Positions 1-8,377 of a DNA stretch of 40,076 nucleotides are shown here, one piece after another. The translations under genes and the position numbers were made by a program. This stretch comes from Isosphaeraceae bacterium (GTDB lineage Bacteria > Planctomycetota > Planctomycetia > Isosphaerales > Isosphaeraceae), in assembly GCA_031291845.1 (NCBI GenBank), contig JARLIH010000326.1, positions 1 to 40,076 of the forward strand, in the 5' to 3' direction. The notes under the pieces were generated by a model, which was not told the DNA's origin, did not search any database, and saw only the letters and a list, made by a program, of their open reading frames with translations. Within the stretch, counting starts at the first letter, position 1. Every line of letters begins with the position of its first letter.

Positions 1-1385
1 GGCGGGAAGGCCCCTGCCCCGGGCGGCGGCGCGGGAAAGCCGCCCGCGTTGGGCGGTGAGGTCGGTGCCGGGCCTGGAATCGGGACGGGGGCTGGGCCCG
101 ACGGCGGCGGCGCAGCGATAGGACCGGCGCCGGGCTGGCCCTGGCCCTGGAGCCAGGCGATGGCTCGGGGGATCCCTTGCTGGATCATGCTGTCGTAGTG
201 CTCCCCTCTCGGCACGGTCTCGAGCGTCACGTTCTTGCCCAGGTGCTGGAGGCGCTGGGCCCACGCGATGCTGCTGCTCACCGGCACGTTCGAGTCGTCC
301 TGCGCGTGGAACAGGAAGAGCGGGCACGCCAGGTTGCCTTCGCCGGTCTTCGGCGAGTAGCGTCCCACCAGGTCGCTCAGTCCGTTCTGCTGGAGGAGCG
401 GAATCGCCGCGTTCAGGCGCTGGGCCACGTCGATCGCCGGCGCAAACGCCACACACCCCTTCAACCGCGGTTCGTGTTCGGCGAACAACAGGGCAAGCGT
501 ACCGGCCGAGCTATGCCCCGCGACGTAGAGGCGGTTGGGGTTGACCTGCGGGACCTTCGCCAGCGCATATTCGAGTGCGATATGCGCGTTGACCAGACCG
601 GCACGCGCGGCCAGGAACCGGTGCGCGGCCGCAATGATCTGAGCGTCGGTCGCCGCCTGCATGTTCGGCACGGCACCGTCGAGCTCGAAGGCGAGCACGG
701 CGAACCCGGCGTGGACGTACGGCAAGTGCTCGGCGCGGTCGCCATCGCCGAGGTCCATCCCCACCATCAGGTTGCTCCCCGCGCCCGTGATGAGGACGCA
801 CGGCAGCGACTTGTCCGGCTGCGCGCCCGAGGGAAGATAGAGCCAGAGCTTCCCGCCGAATCCCGGCTGCGGGCCGCCGGGCAGGCGGATCTCGTGAAAG
901 TCGACCCCCGGCGCAATCGGGTGGCCGGGCCCAGGGTCGGGGAAGGCGGGCAGCGCAATCGGCCCGTCGGCGTTGGCGTTAGCCGCCAGGGCCGCCGGCG
1001 GCAACGGCGGAGGCTCGGGTGCACGGTGCGCCTTGCCGCCGATCTGGGAAAAGGCCAGCCGAAGCACGATCCGCACCGCGATGATGCCGAGCACGCCCAG
1101 GACCGACACCACACCCCCGATCGCCTTCCCCGAACCTCCCGAGTCGCCCGACGACCTCTTCTTCTCGGTCCGATACGTCGGCCGGCGGGGCAGGACCTCA
1201 TCCTCGTCGTCGAACCCGCGCTGCGGCGGGGCCGAGGGCTCGGAGAGCGCATACGGGTCGAGCGCCGCCGGCCGCGGGATCATCATCGTGTTCCCGCACT
1301 GCTTGCACCGCGCCCGTTTGCCCGCCGTCTCGTCGCTCGTCGTATAAGACTTGCCGCACTGCGGACAATGGAACGATATGGGCAT
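1..1385 (-). CDS. Membrane-anchored alpha/beta hydrolase with N-terminal zinc ribbon (3' end off the window)
   Basis: The start ATG is at 1385 and the frame stays open to base 1, so the C-terminus is missing. Residues 1-35 form a ribbon with C7xxC10 and C27xxC30. A single hydrophobic helix lies at about residues 89-112, followed by a Pro/Ala linker. From about residue 150 there is an alpha/beta hydrolase domain of the dienelactone-hydrolase/S9 kind. The likely nucleophile is Ser292 in GHSSAG, the acid Asp363 or Asp364 in HAQDDSNVP, and the base His396 in RGEHYDS. A Pro/Gly-rich tail follows and runs off the edge. Topology suggests a cytoplasmic ribbon and an external hydrolase. The substrate is unknown. 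The ribbon spacing is identical to that of the protein at 3458-4279. The long opposite-strand frame over this gene is a shadow. Confidence 0.85.
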   Translation of the reverse strand, partial: MPISFHCPQCGKSYTTSDETAGKRARCKQCGNTMMIPRPAALDPYALSEPSAPPQRGFDDEDEVLPRRPTYRTEKKRSSGDSGGSGKAIGGVVSVLGVLGIIAVRIVLRLAFSQIGGKAHRAPEPPPLPPAALAANANADGPIALPAFPDPGPGHPIAPGVDFHEIRLPGGPQPGFGGKLWLYLPSGAQPDKSLPCVLITGAGSNLMVGMDLGDGDRAEHLPYVHAGFAVLAFELDGAVPNMQAATDAQIIAAAHRFLAARAGLVNAHIALEYALAKVPQVNPNRLYVAGHSSAGTLALLFAEHEPRLKGCVAFAPAIDVAQRLNAAIPLLQQNGLSDLVGRYSPKTGEGNLACPLFLFHAQDDSNVPVSSSIAWAQRLQHLGKNVTLETVPRGEHYDSMIQQGIPRAIAWLQGQGQPGAGPIAAPPPSGPAPVPIPGPAPTSPPNAGGFPAPPPGAGAFP

Positions 1386-1535
1386 GACGCACCTCGAAGA
1401 AAAAGATGGCGTCGATTCCACCAAAAAGGCATAAAAGACGCAAACCAGGAATAAAGCCGAACACTATCCCCGAGGTCGCATCAAACGACAATCATTTACC
1501 TCGATCTTCGTTTCTTCGCTCAAAACGAGACGACA

Positions 1536-1793
1536 TTGGCGACGTACACACACCGGCAGGGGCTGTTTCTGGCGTTCATCCACTGGTACCGTAAGCTGCA
1601 CCGTCGCAGCCCGGCCGAGGCCGACATTTGCCGCTATTTCGGCCTGACGCCACCGTCGGTCCATTCGATGGTCGTCAAGCTCCACGAACTGGGGTTGATC
1701 ACCCGCGAGCCCGGCGCAGCTCGTTCTCTTGCGATCGCGATTCCGCCGGAAGAGGTGCCCGAGTTGGAGGAGGTCGAAGGGCCGCCGCTTTGA
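1536..1793 (+). CDS. LexA-like winged-helix DNA-binding protein (no peptidase domain)
   Basis: An 85-aa protein starting at TTG 1536. It resembles the N-terminal DNA-binding domain of LexA: an initial helix (TYTHRQGLFLAFIHWYRK), then helix-turn-helix (PAEADICRYFGLTPPSVHSM) and a wing (LGLITREPG). No S24 autoprotease domain follows, so it would be a stand-alone small regulator rather than a full LexA. It ends in an acidic tail. The start is uncertain because the frame is open upstream without a better ATG. It is transcribed away from the hydrolase to its left and converges on the FG-GAP gene to its right. Confidence 0.7.
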   Translation: MATYTHRQGLFLAFIHWYRKLHRRSPAEADICRYFGLTPPSVHSMVVKLHELGLITREPGAARSLAIAIPPEEVPELEEVEGPPL

Positions 1794-1849
1794 CGGTGCC
1801 CGGGCTAACATCTGCGCTCGGCGGCTCATGACGTCCCGATAGTTGTCGG

Positions 1850-1920
1850 GTGGGTCCGCCCGTTGGGCGCCAACCCACCATCTCCAGCGCGGTGGGTTGA
1901 CGCCCTAGGGGCGGACCCAC
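1850..1920. terminator. Long imperfect palindrome between convergent genes
   Basis: Two 30-nt arms (1850-1879 and 1891-1920) are complementary except for three positions, with an 11-nt loop. The arms begin GTGGGTCCGCCC and end GGGCGGACCCAC. The palindrome sits between the convergent LexA-like and FG-GAP genes, so a bidirectional terminator is plausible, although there is no T-tract. It could equally be a dispersed REP-like palindrome. Only one copy is seen here. Confidence 0.55.
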
Positions 1921-1942
1921 CCTCCATTAGCAGCCACATCGG

Positions 1943-3175
1943 TCACTGTGCCGCGCGGTTCTGTTCGAGCAGAAACACGCCCTTCTTGTTGGCCGTGATG
2001 ATGTCGAGCAGGCCATCGCCGTTGAAATCGGCGACGACGAACTGGGTGCCGATTCCGCTCTGATCGTCGATCTCGCGCGGGGTGAAGGTGGTCTTGCCGC
2101 CGGCGTCGCGGCTGGCCTCGAACCAGTAGAGCCTGGCCGGTTTGTCGGAGCCGGCCTCGCTCCGCCCGTGCGACCAGAAGCGCTTGCCGGTCACGAGGTC
2201 CTTGAGGCCGTCGCCGTTGATATCGGCGGCGATCAAGGCGTGCGTCTCGGAAACGAGGTCGGGGAAGAGGTCGTGCTTCATGAAGGTGGGCGAGCCGTCC
2301 TTCAACGCCCCTTGCTCGTACCACCAGATGCCGTACTGGTGGGCCGAGCTGTCGATCACGTCGGCCTTGCCGTCACCGTTCACGTCGTAGGTGATCATGT
2401 CGGCCACTGCACCCTGGAGCTGGGCCGGGTGGAACGCCCAGGACGTGCCGCTCTTGCGCCCCGACTCGGGCTGCTCCCACCAGCCGTCGGTGCAGATGAC
2501 GTCGTTACGGCCATCGCGGTTCAGGTCGCCGACGCCCAGGCCGTGCGAGAAGCGGAAGGTGCCGGGGGTGGGCTTGCCGGGACTGCTGGGCTCGCTGATC
2601 GGGTGCATCTCCCAGGGCTGGGTGGGGTCGCTACCGGGGACGAACCAGGCCATCTGCCCCTCGTTGTCCTTGCCCTTGGGCTGCCAGCCCATGACCAGGA
2701 CGCGCCGGCCGTCGCCGAACAGGTCGGTGTAGAGGGGTGTTTCGTTACAGGCGCTGTGCCAGATCTCGTGCTGGGGCCAGTGGCCCTCTTTCCCTTTCGG
2801 GTTCTCGTACCAGTAGGCCGGCGCGCCGGGGAAACCAACGACGAGCTGGTCGACCCAGCCGTCGCCGTTGATGTCGTCGGCCCAGCAGGCCATGCACGCG
2901 CTATAGCTGTGCAGGCCGTCGCCGAAGTCGCCCGGCTTGCGGATATCGCGCTTGGTCCAGGAGGGGGCCTCGTACCACGAGTCGCCGATGAGGACGTCGA
3001 GCTTGCCGTCCTTGTTGACGTCGGCGATGGCCACCCCTTCGGAGCGGAACTTGCCTTCGATGACCGTCTTCTTCCAGGAGACCGGGGTGTCCTTGCCGGC
3101 CGCGGATACCGTGACGGAGGTCAGAAGCAGAGCCGACAGCCCAAGTGCGGCCGTGGTCCAGGTGCGCGCGTTCAT
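1943..3175 (-). CDS. Secreted FG-GAP/VCBS repeat protein
   Basis: A 410-aa protein. The start ATG at 3175 was chosen because it opens a clear signal peptide (MNARTWTTAALGLSALLLTS, cleavage near VSA-AG) and is preceded by AAGGGAC. The mature part carries at least six DxNxDGxxD calcium-binding loops typical of FG-GAP/VCBS beta-propeller blades: DVNKDGKLD, DINGDGWVD, DLNRDGRND, DVNGDGKAD, DINGDGLKD and DFNGDGLLD. They are spaced roughly one per blade. It is probably an extracellular or periplasmic seven-bladed propeller. Such proteins are abundant in Planctomycetota and their ligands are mostly unknown. It is divergently placed from the ribbon protein at 3458. Confidence 0.9.
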   Translation of the reverse strand: MNARTWTTAALGLSALLLTSVTVSAAGKDTPVSWKKTVIEGKFRSEGVAIADVNKDGKLDVLIGDSWYEAPSWTKRDIRKPGDFGDGLHSYSACMACWADDINGDGWVDQLVVGFPGAPAYWYENPKGKEGHWPQHEIWHSACNETPLYTDLFGDGRRVLVMGWQPKGKDNEGQMAWFVPGSDPTQPWEMHPISEPSSPGKPTPGTFRFSHGLGVGDLNRDGRNDVICTDGWWEQPESGRKSGTSWAFHPAQLQGAVADMITYDVNGDGKADVIDSSAHQYGIWWYEQGALKDGSPTFMKHDLFPDLVSETHALIAADINGDGLKDLVTGKRFWSHGRSEAGSDKPARLYWFEASRDAGGKTTFTPREIDDQSGIGTQFVVADFNGDGLLDIITANKKGVFLLEQNRAAQ

Positions 3176-3457
3176 GGTCAAGAGTCCCTTGATGGGGGGA
3201 GGCCTCCCACCCAGAGGGAAGCCGACCCGTTCAGGGTAATGCCCCCTGCGCCGGGATGCCACGGGGTCGCCACGTCTTCAACGATTCTCCGTACGATCTC
3301 AGCCCGATTTTTGCGCAAGGCGATTACCCTTGAGGGCTGTCAGCGCGTTGACAGGCAGAAAGAGAACACCGTTCAACCACGGGGTGGCCGGGCCGAACAC
3401 AACGCGGCCAGTCATCGTCGGCGTGTCCCTTTAAGCAGAAGCGGGCGTGGTGCGCTC

Positions 3458-4279
3458 ATGGTCATGACCTTCTCGTGTAGCCAGTGCGGGCGACCCCTCA
3501 AGGCAAAGGCGCAGTTCGCCGGCAAGATCGTCCGTTGCCAGGCCTGCGGGGGCAACACGACCGTCCCCGCCCCCAACGCGGAGGCCGAAGCCGGCGTCGC
3601 CGTGCGCGACCGCAGCGCCCGCGGCGGTGCGGTTCCCCAACGCGGGCGGGGACCAGCAGAGGCCCGCGACCGACAGGAGGAGGTCGTCGAGTCCGTCCTC
3701 CCTCGGCGCTCCGACTTGCTGGCAGCCCGTGCGCGACAGGTTCTCGAGCAGCCGGCCGAAGCTGCGAAGGCGGACGCTCCCTCGCAAGCCGCCAAGCCGG
3801 CCCAGCGCGAGCGAGGGCAGAAGAAACCCAAGCGCAAGAAGCGCCGGAGCGGCGGCGATCTGGCAGGGTCCGAGGTGGCCAGGATGATCCTGACAGTCCT
3901 CGCGGCCAATATCATCGCCATTCCGATCGTTGCCATGTATCCGGGTCTCATGGCCCCGATCGGCGGCTTCTTCTGCCTCATCGGGTTCCTCATGACGCTC
4001 GTCGGCACCATGGAGTTGGCGAAGGTCGCACGCGAGAAGGGGGCCATTTACGGCCTGCTCTGCAAGTTCGTGCCACCTTATAAGCTCTATTTCGTCTTTG
4101 CACATTGGAAATTATTGAGAGATCAAGCCATCATTTACGTGGCCGGTGCTCTTCTGCTCTACCCCGGCTTGATTCTCGTCCGCACCTCGCCCGCCTACAA
4201 GGAGATGTTTGCCCCGTCCGCCGAGTCGAAGAAGCCCAAGGGCCCCGTGCCGAAGGCTCCCAAGTGGAAGGCCGTCTGA
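3458..4279 (+). CDS. Zinc-ribbon multi-pass membrane protein of unknown function
   Basis: A 273-aa protein starting at ATG 3458 (ATG 3464 is an alternative). Residues 1-32 hold C7xxC10 and C27xxC30, the same spacing as the hydrolase at the left edge. A charged, lysine-rich linker follows to about residue 140. Three or more hydrophobic helices then appear (ILTVLAANIIAIPIVAMY, GFFCLIGFLMTLVGTM, YVAGALLLYPGLILV). It ends in a Lys/Pro-rich tail. The layout is a cytoplasmic metal-binding ribbon tethered to a membrane domain. No enzymatic motif is visible and the role is unknown. Confidence 0.8.
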   Translation: MVMTFSCSQCGRPLKAKAQFAGKIVRCQACGGNTTVPAPNAEAEAGVAVRDRSARGGAVPQRGRGPAEARDRQEEVVESVLPRRSDLLAARARQVLEQPAEAAKADAPSQAAKPAQRERGQKKPKRKKRRSGGDLAGSEVARMILTVLAANIIAIPIVAMYPGLMAPIGGFFCLIGFLMTLVGTMELAKVAREKGAIYGLLCKFVPPYKLYFVFAHWKLLRDQAIIYVAGALLLYPGLILVRTSPAYKEMFAPSAESKKPKGPVPKAPKWKAV

Positions 4280-4335
4280 CCGGCGGGTAGGCTGCGCTGA
4301 GTGCGTTCGGTTCCAGCCGGCCCGATTTCGGCTAT

Positions 4336-4363
4336 CTCTCTGCCCCCCGTACGGGGCAGAGAG
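4336..4363 (+). terminator. Hairpin downstream of the ribbon membrane protein
   Basis: CTCTCTGCCCC (4336-4346) pairs perfectly with GGGGCAGAGAG (4353-4363) around a 6-nt loop, 57 nt after the stop codon. There is no T-tract, so intrinsic termination is only a possibility. The rest of 4280-4536 shows no gene. Confidence 0.4.
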
Positions 4364-4536
4364 GCGCTCAGGCCAAGTGGCAGGCCCGTTTCAGGTTCGG
4401 GACCGCGGGCGGAAAGTCTGGGAGGGCGAGGCTCCGTTACGCCTGGTCTCCGGTGTTGCCATCACCACGGCAGCCGGACATAATCAAAGAATTGTTGGAG
4501 AGAATTCTCCGCTTTTCCGAGACGGATGCGCCGTTA

Positions 4537-7392
4537 ATGTTTCAATCGCACGCCCGGGCCGCGGTTTTGGTACTGCTGGGCGCGTTCACCGCCGGCGCGG
4601 CGGAGCCGGACGCGCGACCGCTGGAGCGTGGTTTCGATCACGTCGTGCGCCCGTTCTTGAAGGACCAATGCCTGGCTTGCCACAGCGCGGACAAGCCGAA
4701 GGCCAAGCTCGACCTCAGCGTCTACACGTCGGCCGCGTCGGTCGCGCGCGATTACCGCGTCTGGGAGCACGTGGCCGAGCGGCTCGAGGCAGGCGAGATG
4801 CCTCCGGAGAAAGCCCAGAGGCAGCCGCGTCCCCACGAGCGGAGGGCTGTCCTGGACTGGCTCCGGGAGTTGCGCGAGCGCGAGGCGAAGCAGAACGCGG
4901 GCGACCCCGGCCCGGTGCGGGCGCACCGGTTGAGCAACGCGGAGTACGACCACACGATCCGCGACCTGACGGGCGTCGACATCCGCCCGACGCGCGAGTT
5001 CCCCGTGGACCCCGCCAACGAGGCCGGGTTTGATAACTCGGGCGAGTCGCTCACCATGTCGCCGGCCCTGGTCGAGAAGTACCTGGCGGCGGCCCGGTCG
5101 GTTGCGGACCACCTCGTGCTCAAGCCCGACGGCTTCGTCTTCGCGCCCCACCCGGCGGTGACCGAAACCGACCGCGACAAGTACTGCGTCGGGCGCATCG
5201 TCGCGTCCTACGAGCGGCACAAGGTCGACTATGCCGACTACTTCTTCGCCGCCTGGCGGTTCCTGCACCGCGAGGCCCTCGGCAAGCCCCGCGCCTCGCT
5301 GGACGACTGCGCTGGCGAGAGCGGGCTGAGCGCCAGGTACCTTACTCTCGTCTGGTCGGCCCTGACGGAGCTTGCCCCGGCGGACGGCCCCCTGGGCCAG
5401 GTCCAGGCCCTCTGGGCCGAGCTGCCCGCCGACACGGAGCACGCGGTCGACGCCCGGCGCGGCTGCGAGCGGATGCGCGACCTGGTCGTTCGCCTGCGCA
5501 AGTCGTTCGAGCCGCAGGTGGATCGGGTCCGCGCCAACGGGATCTCCGACGGCAGCCAGCCCTTCGTGCTCTGGCGGAACCGCCGCCTCGCCGCGCTACG
5601 GATGAGCCCGCCGAAGGACGACGCACCCCGCGACATCCGCACGTTTTGCCGCGTCTTCCCCGACGCGTTTTTCCTCTCCGAGCGGCCCCCTTATTTCGAC
5701 CCCAAGGGGAACGTCAAGGGGCGGCTCCTGACCGCCGGCTTCCACCTGATGCAGGGCTACTTCCGCGACGACGCGCCGCTGTGCGCGCTCGTCCTGGACG
5801 AGGCCGGCCGGCGCGACCTGGATTCGCTCTGGCGCGAGCTCGACTTCGTGACGCTCGTGCCGATGCGGCAGTACAAGGACTTCATCTTCTTCGAGCGCGG
5901 TGAACCCCCGCGCTACATGATGGAGCCCGCGTTCCACTTCGCCCGCTCGGAAGACAAGGACGCCGTCTCCGAGGCCAAGGTCCGGCAGCTCCGCGCGGCC
6001 TACCTTGACAAGGCCCGGCGGACCGGGGCCGGTAATGAGGCATTGAAGGCCATTACAGCCTATTTCGACGAGATCTCCACTGCGATCCGTGCGGTCGAGC
6101 GCGACCGCCTAGCCGCCGAGCCGAGCCACCTTGAAGCGCTGCTTGTGTTCAGCCGGCGCGCCTACCGCCGGCCGCTTGCAACGGCTGAGCGCGACGAGCT
6201 GCTTTCCTTCTACCGCGCGCTCCGCCAGCAGGAGGGGCTGAGCCACGAGGAGGCGCTGCGCGACACGATCGCCAGCATTCTCGTATCGCCCCACTTCTGC
6301 TACCGGGTCGAGCCGTCGCAGGGGGGCGGGACCGCGCAACCGGTGTCGGACTATGCCCTGGCCAGCCGTCTGAGCTACTTCCTCTGGTCGAGCATGCCCG
6401 ACGACGAGCTGCTGGCGCACGCCGCCGCGGGTGACTTGCACCGGCCCGAGGTGCTGCGCGCCCAGGTCCGCCGCATGGTGCGCAACGACCGCGTGCGCGG
6501 TCTTGCGACGGAGTTCGCCGGCAACTGGCTGGAGTTCCGCCGGTTCGAGGAGCATAACGGCGTCGACCGCCAGCGCTTCCCAAGCTTTACCGACGCGCTG
6601 CGGCGGGCGCTCTACGAGGAGCCCCTGCGATTCTTCGAGGACGTCGCGCGGCGCGACCGCCCGCTGCTCGATTTCCTGGATGCCGGCGACACGTTCGTGA
6701 ACCCCGTGCTGGCGAAACATTACGGCATCCCGGTCCCGGAGCAGCTCGGGGCGGACGAGTGGGTTCACGTCGGCGACGCGCGGCAATACGGCCGGGGCGG
6801 GCTGTTGCCGATGGCGGTATTCCTGGCCAAGAACTCACCAGGCCTGCGCACCAGTCCGGTGAAGCGGGGCTACTGGGTCGTGCGCCGGGTCCTGGGCGAG
6901 CACATCCCCGCGCCGCCGCCGGAAGTGCCCGAGCTGCCGAAGGACGAAGCGGCGACCGGTGAGTTATCACTGCCCCAGCTCCTGGCCCGGCATCGGGCCC
7001 TCGAAGCCTGCGCGGGATGCCACCGCCGGTTCGATGCGATCGGCCTGGCGTTCGAGGGGTACGGCCCGATCGGCGAGCGCCGGGAGCGCGACCTCGGCGG
7101 CCGGCCCGTCGACGCGCGAGCGACGTTCCCCGACGGCAGCGAGGGAACCGGGCTCGACGGCCTGCGGCGCTATCTTGATGAACGCCGTCGCGAGGAGTTC
7201 GTCGCGAACTTCTGCCGCAAGCTGTTCGCCTACAGCCTGGGCCGCACGCTCTTGCCCTCGGATGAGCCCACGATCGAGACGATGCGCAGCCGCCTCGCGG
7301 CCGAGGGATTTCGTTTCGGTGTGCTGGTCGAGACGATCGTCATGAGTCCGCAGTTCCTGAACAAGCGAGGGCGGGACGACCCGCGCGAGTGA
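4537..7392 (+). CDS. Planctomycete cytochrome c-like protein (DUF1587-DUF1595-DUF1592-DUF1588-DUF1585)
   Basis: A 951-aa protein starting at ATG 4537, which opens a signal peptide (AAVLVLLGAFTAGAAEP). The order of domains is the canonical one. A PSCyt1-type haem motif C45LAC48H49 comes first, then DUF1587 (about 130-195, HRLSNAEYDHTIRDL) and DUF1595 (about 530-590, SRRAYRRPLATAERDEL). DUF1592 follows (about 604-735, ALASRLSYFLWSSMPDDEL), then DUF1588 (about 755-857) with a second CAGCH motif at 825-829, and DUF1585 at the C-terminus (CRKLFAYSLGRTLLPSDEP). A large insert lies between DUF1587 and DUF1595. Such proteins are periplasmic, often paired with DUF1552 and expanded in Planctomycetota; the biochemical function is not established. 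Here the DUF1552 partner lies 985 bp downstream, separated by a toxin-antitoxin module. Confidence 0.93.
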   Translation: MFQSHARAAVLVLLGAFTAGAAEPDARPLERGFDHVVRPFLKDQCLACHSADKPKAKLDLSVYTSAASVARDYRVWEHVAERLEAGEMPPEKAQRQPRPHERRAVLDWLRELREREAKQNAGDPGPVRAHRLSNAEYDHTIRDLTGVDIRPTREFPVDPANEAGFDNSGESLTMSPALVEKYLAAARSVADHLVLKPDGFVFAPHPAVTETDRDKYCVGRIVASYERHKVDYADYFFAAWRFLHREALGKPRASLDDCAGESGLSARYLTLVWSALTELAPADGPLGQVQALWAELPADTEHAVDARRGCERMRDLVVRLRKSFEPQVDRVRANGISDGSQPFVLWRNRRLAALRMSPPKDDAPRDIRTFCRVFPDAFFLSERPPYFDPKGNVKGRLLTAGFHLMQGYFRDDAPLCALVLDEAGRRDLDSLWRELDFVTLVPMRQYKDFIFFERGEPPRYMMEPAFHFARSEDKDAVSEAKVRQLRAAYLDKARRTGAGNEALKAITAYFDEISTAIRAVERDRLAAEPSHLEALLVFSRRAYRRPLATAERDELLSFYRALRQQEGLSHEEALRDTIASILVSPHFCYRVEPSQGGGTAQPVSDYALASRLSYFLWSSMPDDELLAHAAAGDLHRPEVLRAQVRRMVRNDRVRGLATEFAGNWLEFRRFEEHNGVDRQRFPSFTDALRRALYEEPLRFFEDVARRDRPLLDFLDAGDTFVNPVLAKHYGIPVPEQLGADEWVHVGDARQYGRGGLLPMAVFLAKNSPGLRTSPVKRGYWVVRRVLGEHIPAPPPEVPELPKDEAATGELSLPQLLARHRALEACAGCHRRFDAIGLAFEGYGPIGERRERDLGGRPVDARATFPDGSEGTGLDGLRRYLDERRREEFVANFCRKLFAYSLGRTLLPSDEPTIETMRSRLAAEGFRFGVLVETIVMSPQFLNKRGRDDPRE

Positions 7393-7501
7393 AACGGGCC
7401 GTCCGTTGGGCCAGCCTTTTCTCGACGGAAGCGAACGAGCCCGCGTAAGATCGTGGTAGTCTTCAAGCGAGAAATCATCGCAACCGTAGTGGGAGAACGC
7501 G

Positions 7502-7747
7502 ATGCCGGTTGTTATCTCTGACGAGACCCTACAAGAGGCCGGCCTGAGCGAACAGGAAGCCCGGGTCGAATTCGCTTGCCACCTCTTCGACCAAGACAGA
7601 CTCACGCTCTGGAAGGCTGCGGAATTAGCAGGATTGACCCGCCCTGAGTTCGAGGAGGAACTCAGCCGCCGCAAAATCCCGTTGTATCGTCCGACTGCGG
7701 AGGACGTTGTTGATGATCTTGCCGCGCTCAAACGCCTCGGACTCTGA
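7502..7747 (+). CDS. UPF0175 family antitoxin
   Basis: An 81-aa protein with ATG 7502 and a GGGAG ribosome-binding site 8-12 nt upstream. It matches the UPF0175 pattern: ISDETLQEAGLSEQEARVEFACHLF, then a helix-turn-helix-like segment (LTLWKAAELAGLTRPEFEEEL) and RKIPLYRPTAEDVVDDL. UPF0175 proteins usually precede a DUF3368 PIN-like toxin, and that is the arrangement here. The stop is 2 bp before the next ATG. It probably binds DNA and neutralises the downstream nuclease. The codon use is less GC-rich than in the genes on either side, consistent with acquisition. Confidence 0.85.
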   Translation: MPVVISDETLQEAGLSEQEARVEFACHLFDQDRLTLWKAAELAGLTRPEFEEELSRRKIPLYRPTAEDVVDDLAALKRLGL

Positions 7748-7749
7748 GC

Positions 7750-8367
7750 ATGGATACTAAGGAAGCCGACGCTGCGCCGAAGTTGATGCCGGTCGTCGCG
7801 ACATACGGCTTGCCAATTGAGACGACTACCACCGTCACTCCGCAGTCCACCTTGCCCCTTGAAATGCATGCCATTGTAGTGTGCGACACTTCGCCAATCC
7901 GGGCGTTGGCTCACCTTGGCCTGATCGACCTTCTTCGAGAGTTTTTTCAATTGGTCTTGGTCCCGCCCGCCGTCGCCGCTGAATTGAACAACCCTGCGTC
8001 GAAGGTGACACCGGTTAGCGTGGGCGAATTTCCGTTCATTCGAGTGCGGGTGCCGAGCGACTTGGATCGTGTTAAACAATTTGGCGACGACCCCCCGCGT
8101 CTCCATCTTGGGGAATCAGAAGCCTTGGCGCTCGCGCTGGAGGTTCGTGCGGACTTGGTCTTAATCGACGAGAACGACGGAAGAAAGAAGGTCCAAGAAC
8201 TCGGGTTGGTTCCGCTTGGAGTTCTCGGATTACTCGTCAGAGCCAAGGAGCGAGGGATGATTGACGAAGTGACTCCGCTGATGCATCGACTTAAGCACGA
8301 GCTCAAGTTCTACATCAGTGAGATAGTCTGGTCCAAGATAATCCTCATGACCGGCGAGTTGTCGTAA
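7750..8367 (+). CDS. DUF3368 PIN-like toxin
   Basis: A 205-aa protein if ATG 7750 is used. The internal ATG 7864 gives 167 aa and matches the usual family N-terminus, because the hallmark VVCDTSPIRALAHLGLIDLL begins just after it. The first 38 residues look unrelated. The acidic residues expected for a PIN-type metal site are present: Asp in VCDTSP, Glu in LGESEALALALE and Asp/Glu in LIDENDGRK. It is probably a ribonuclease toxin paired with the UPF0175 protein. The stop codon TAA overlaps the ribosome-binding site of the DUF1552 gene. Confidence 0.82.
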   Translation: MDTKEADAAPKLMPVVATYGLPIETTTTVTPQSTLPLEMHAIVVCDTSPIRALAHLGLIDLLREFFQLVLVPPAVAAELNNPASKVTPVSVGEFPFIRVRVPSDLDRVKQFGDDPPRLHLGESEALALALEVRADLVLIDENDGRKKVQELGLVPLGVLGLLVRAKERGMIDEVTPLMHRLKHELKFYISEIVWSKIILMTGELS

Positions 8368-8371
8368 GGAG
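8365..8371 (+). promoter_or_regulatory. Ribosome-binding site of the DUF1552 gene, overlapping the toxin stop
   Basis: TAAGGAG at 8365-8371 lies 6 nt before ATG 8378, and its TAA is the toxin stop codon. It fixes the DUF1552 start and ties its translation to the end of the toxin gene. Confidence 0.7.
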
Positions 8372-8377
8372 CGCCCC

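Noticed and set aside
177..1454. Long plus-strand open frame over the left-edge hydrolase
   Set aside because: Its Arg/His-rich translation is the antisense shadow of a GC-rich gene; the minus-strand frame has catalytic motifs and a ribbon.
3348..3353. TTGACA as a -35 box in the divergent region
   Set aside because: No acceptable -10 element at the right distance.
2168..3400. Plus-strand open frame running into the ribbon protein
   Set aside because: The first two thirds are antisense to the FG-GAP gene; the real protein starts at 3458.
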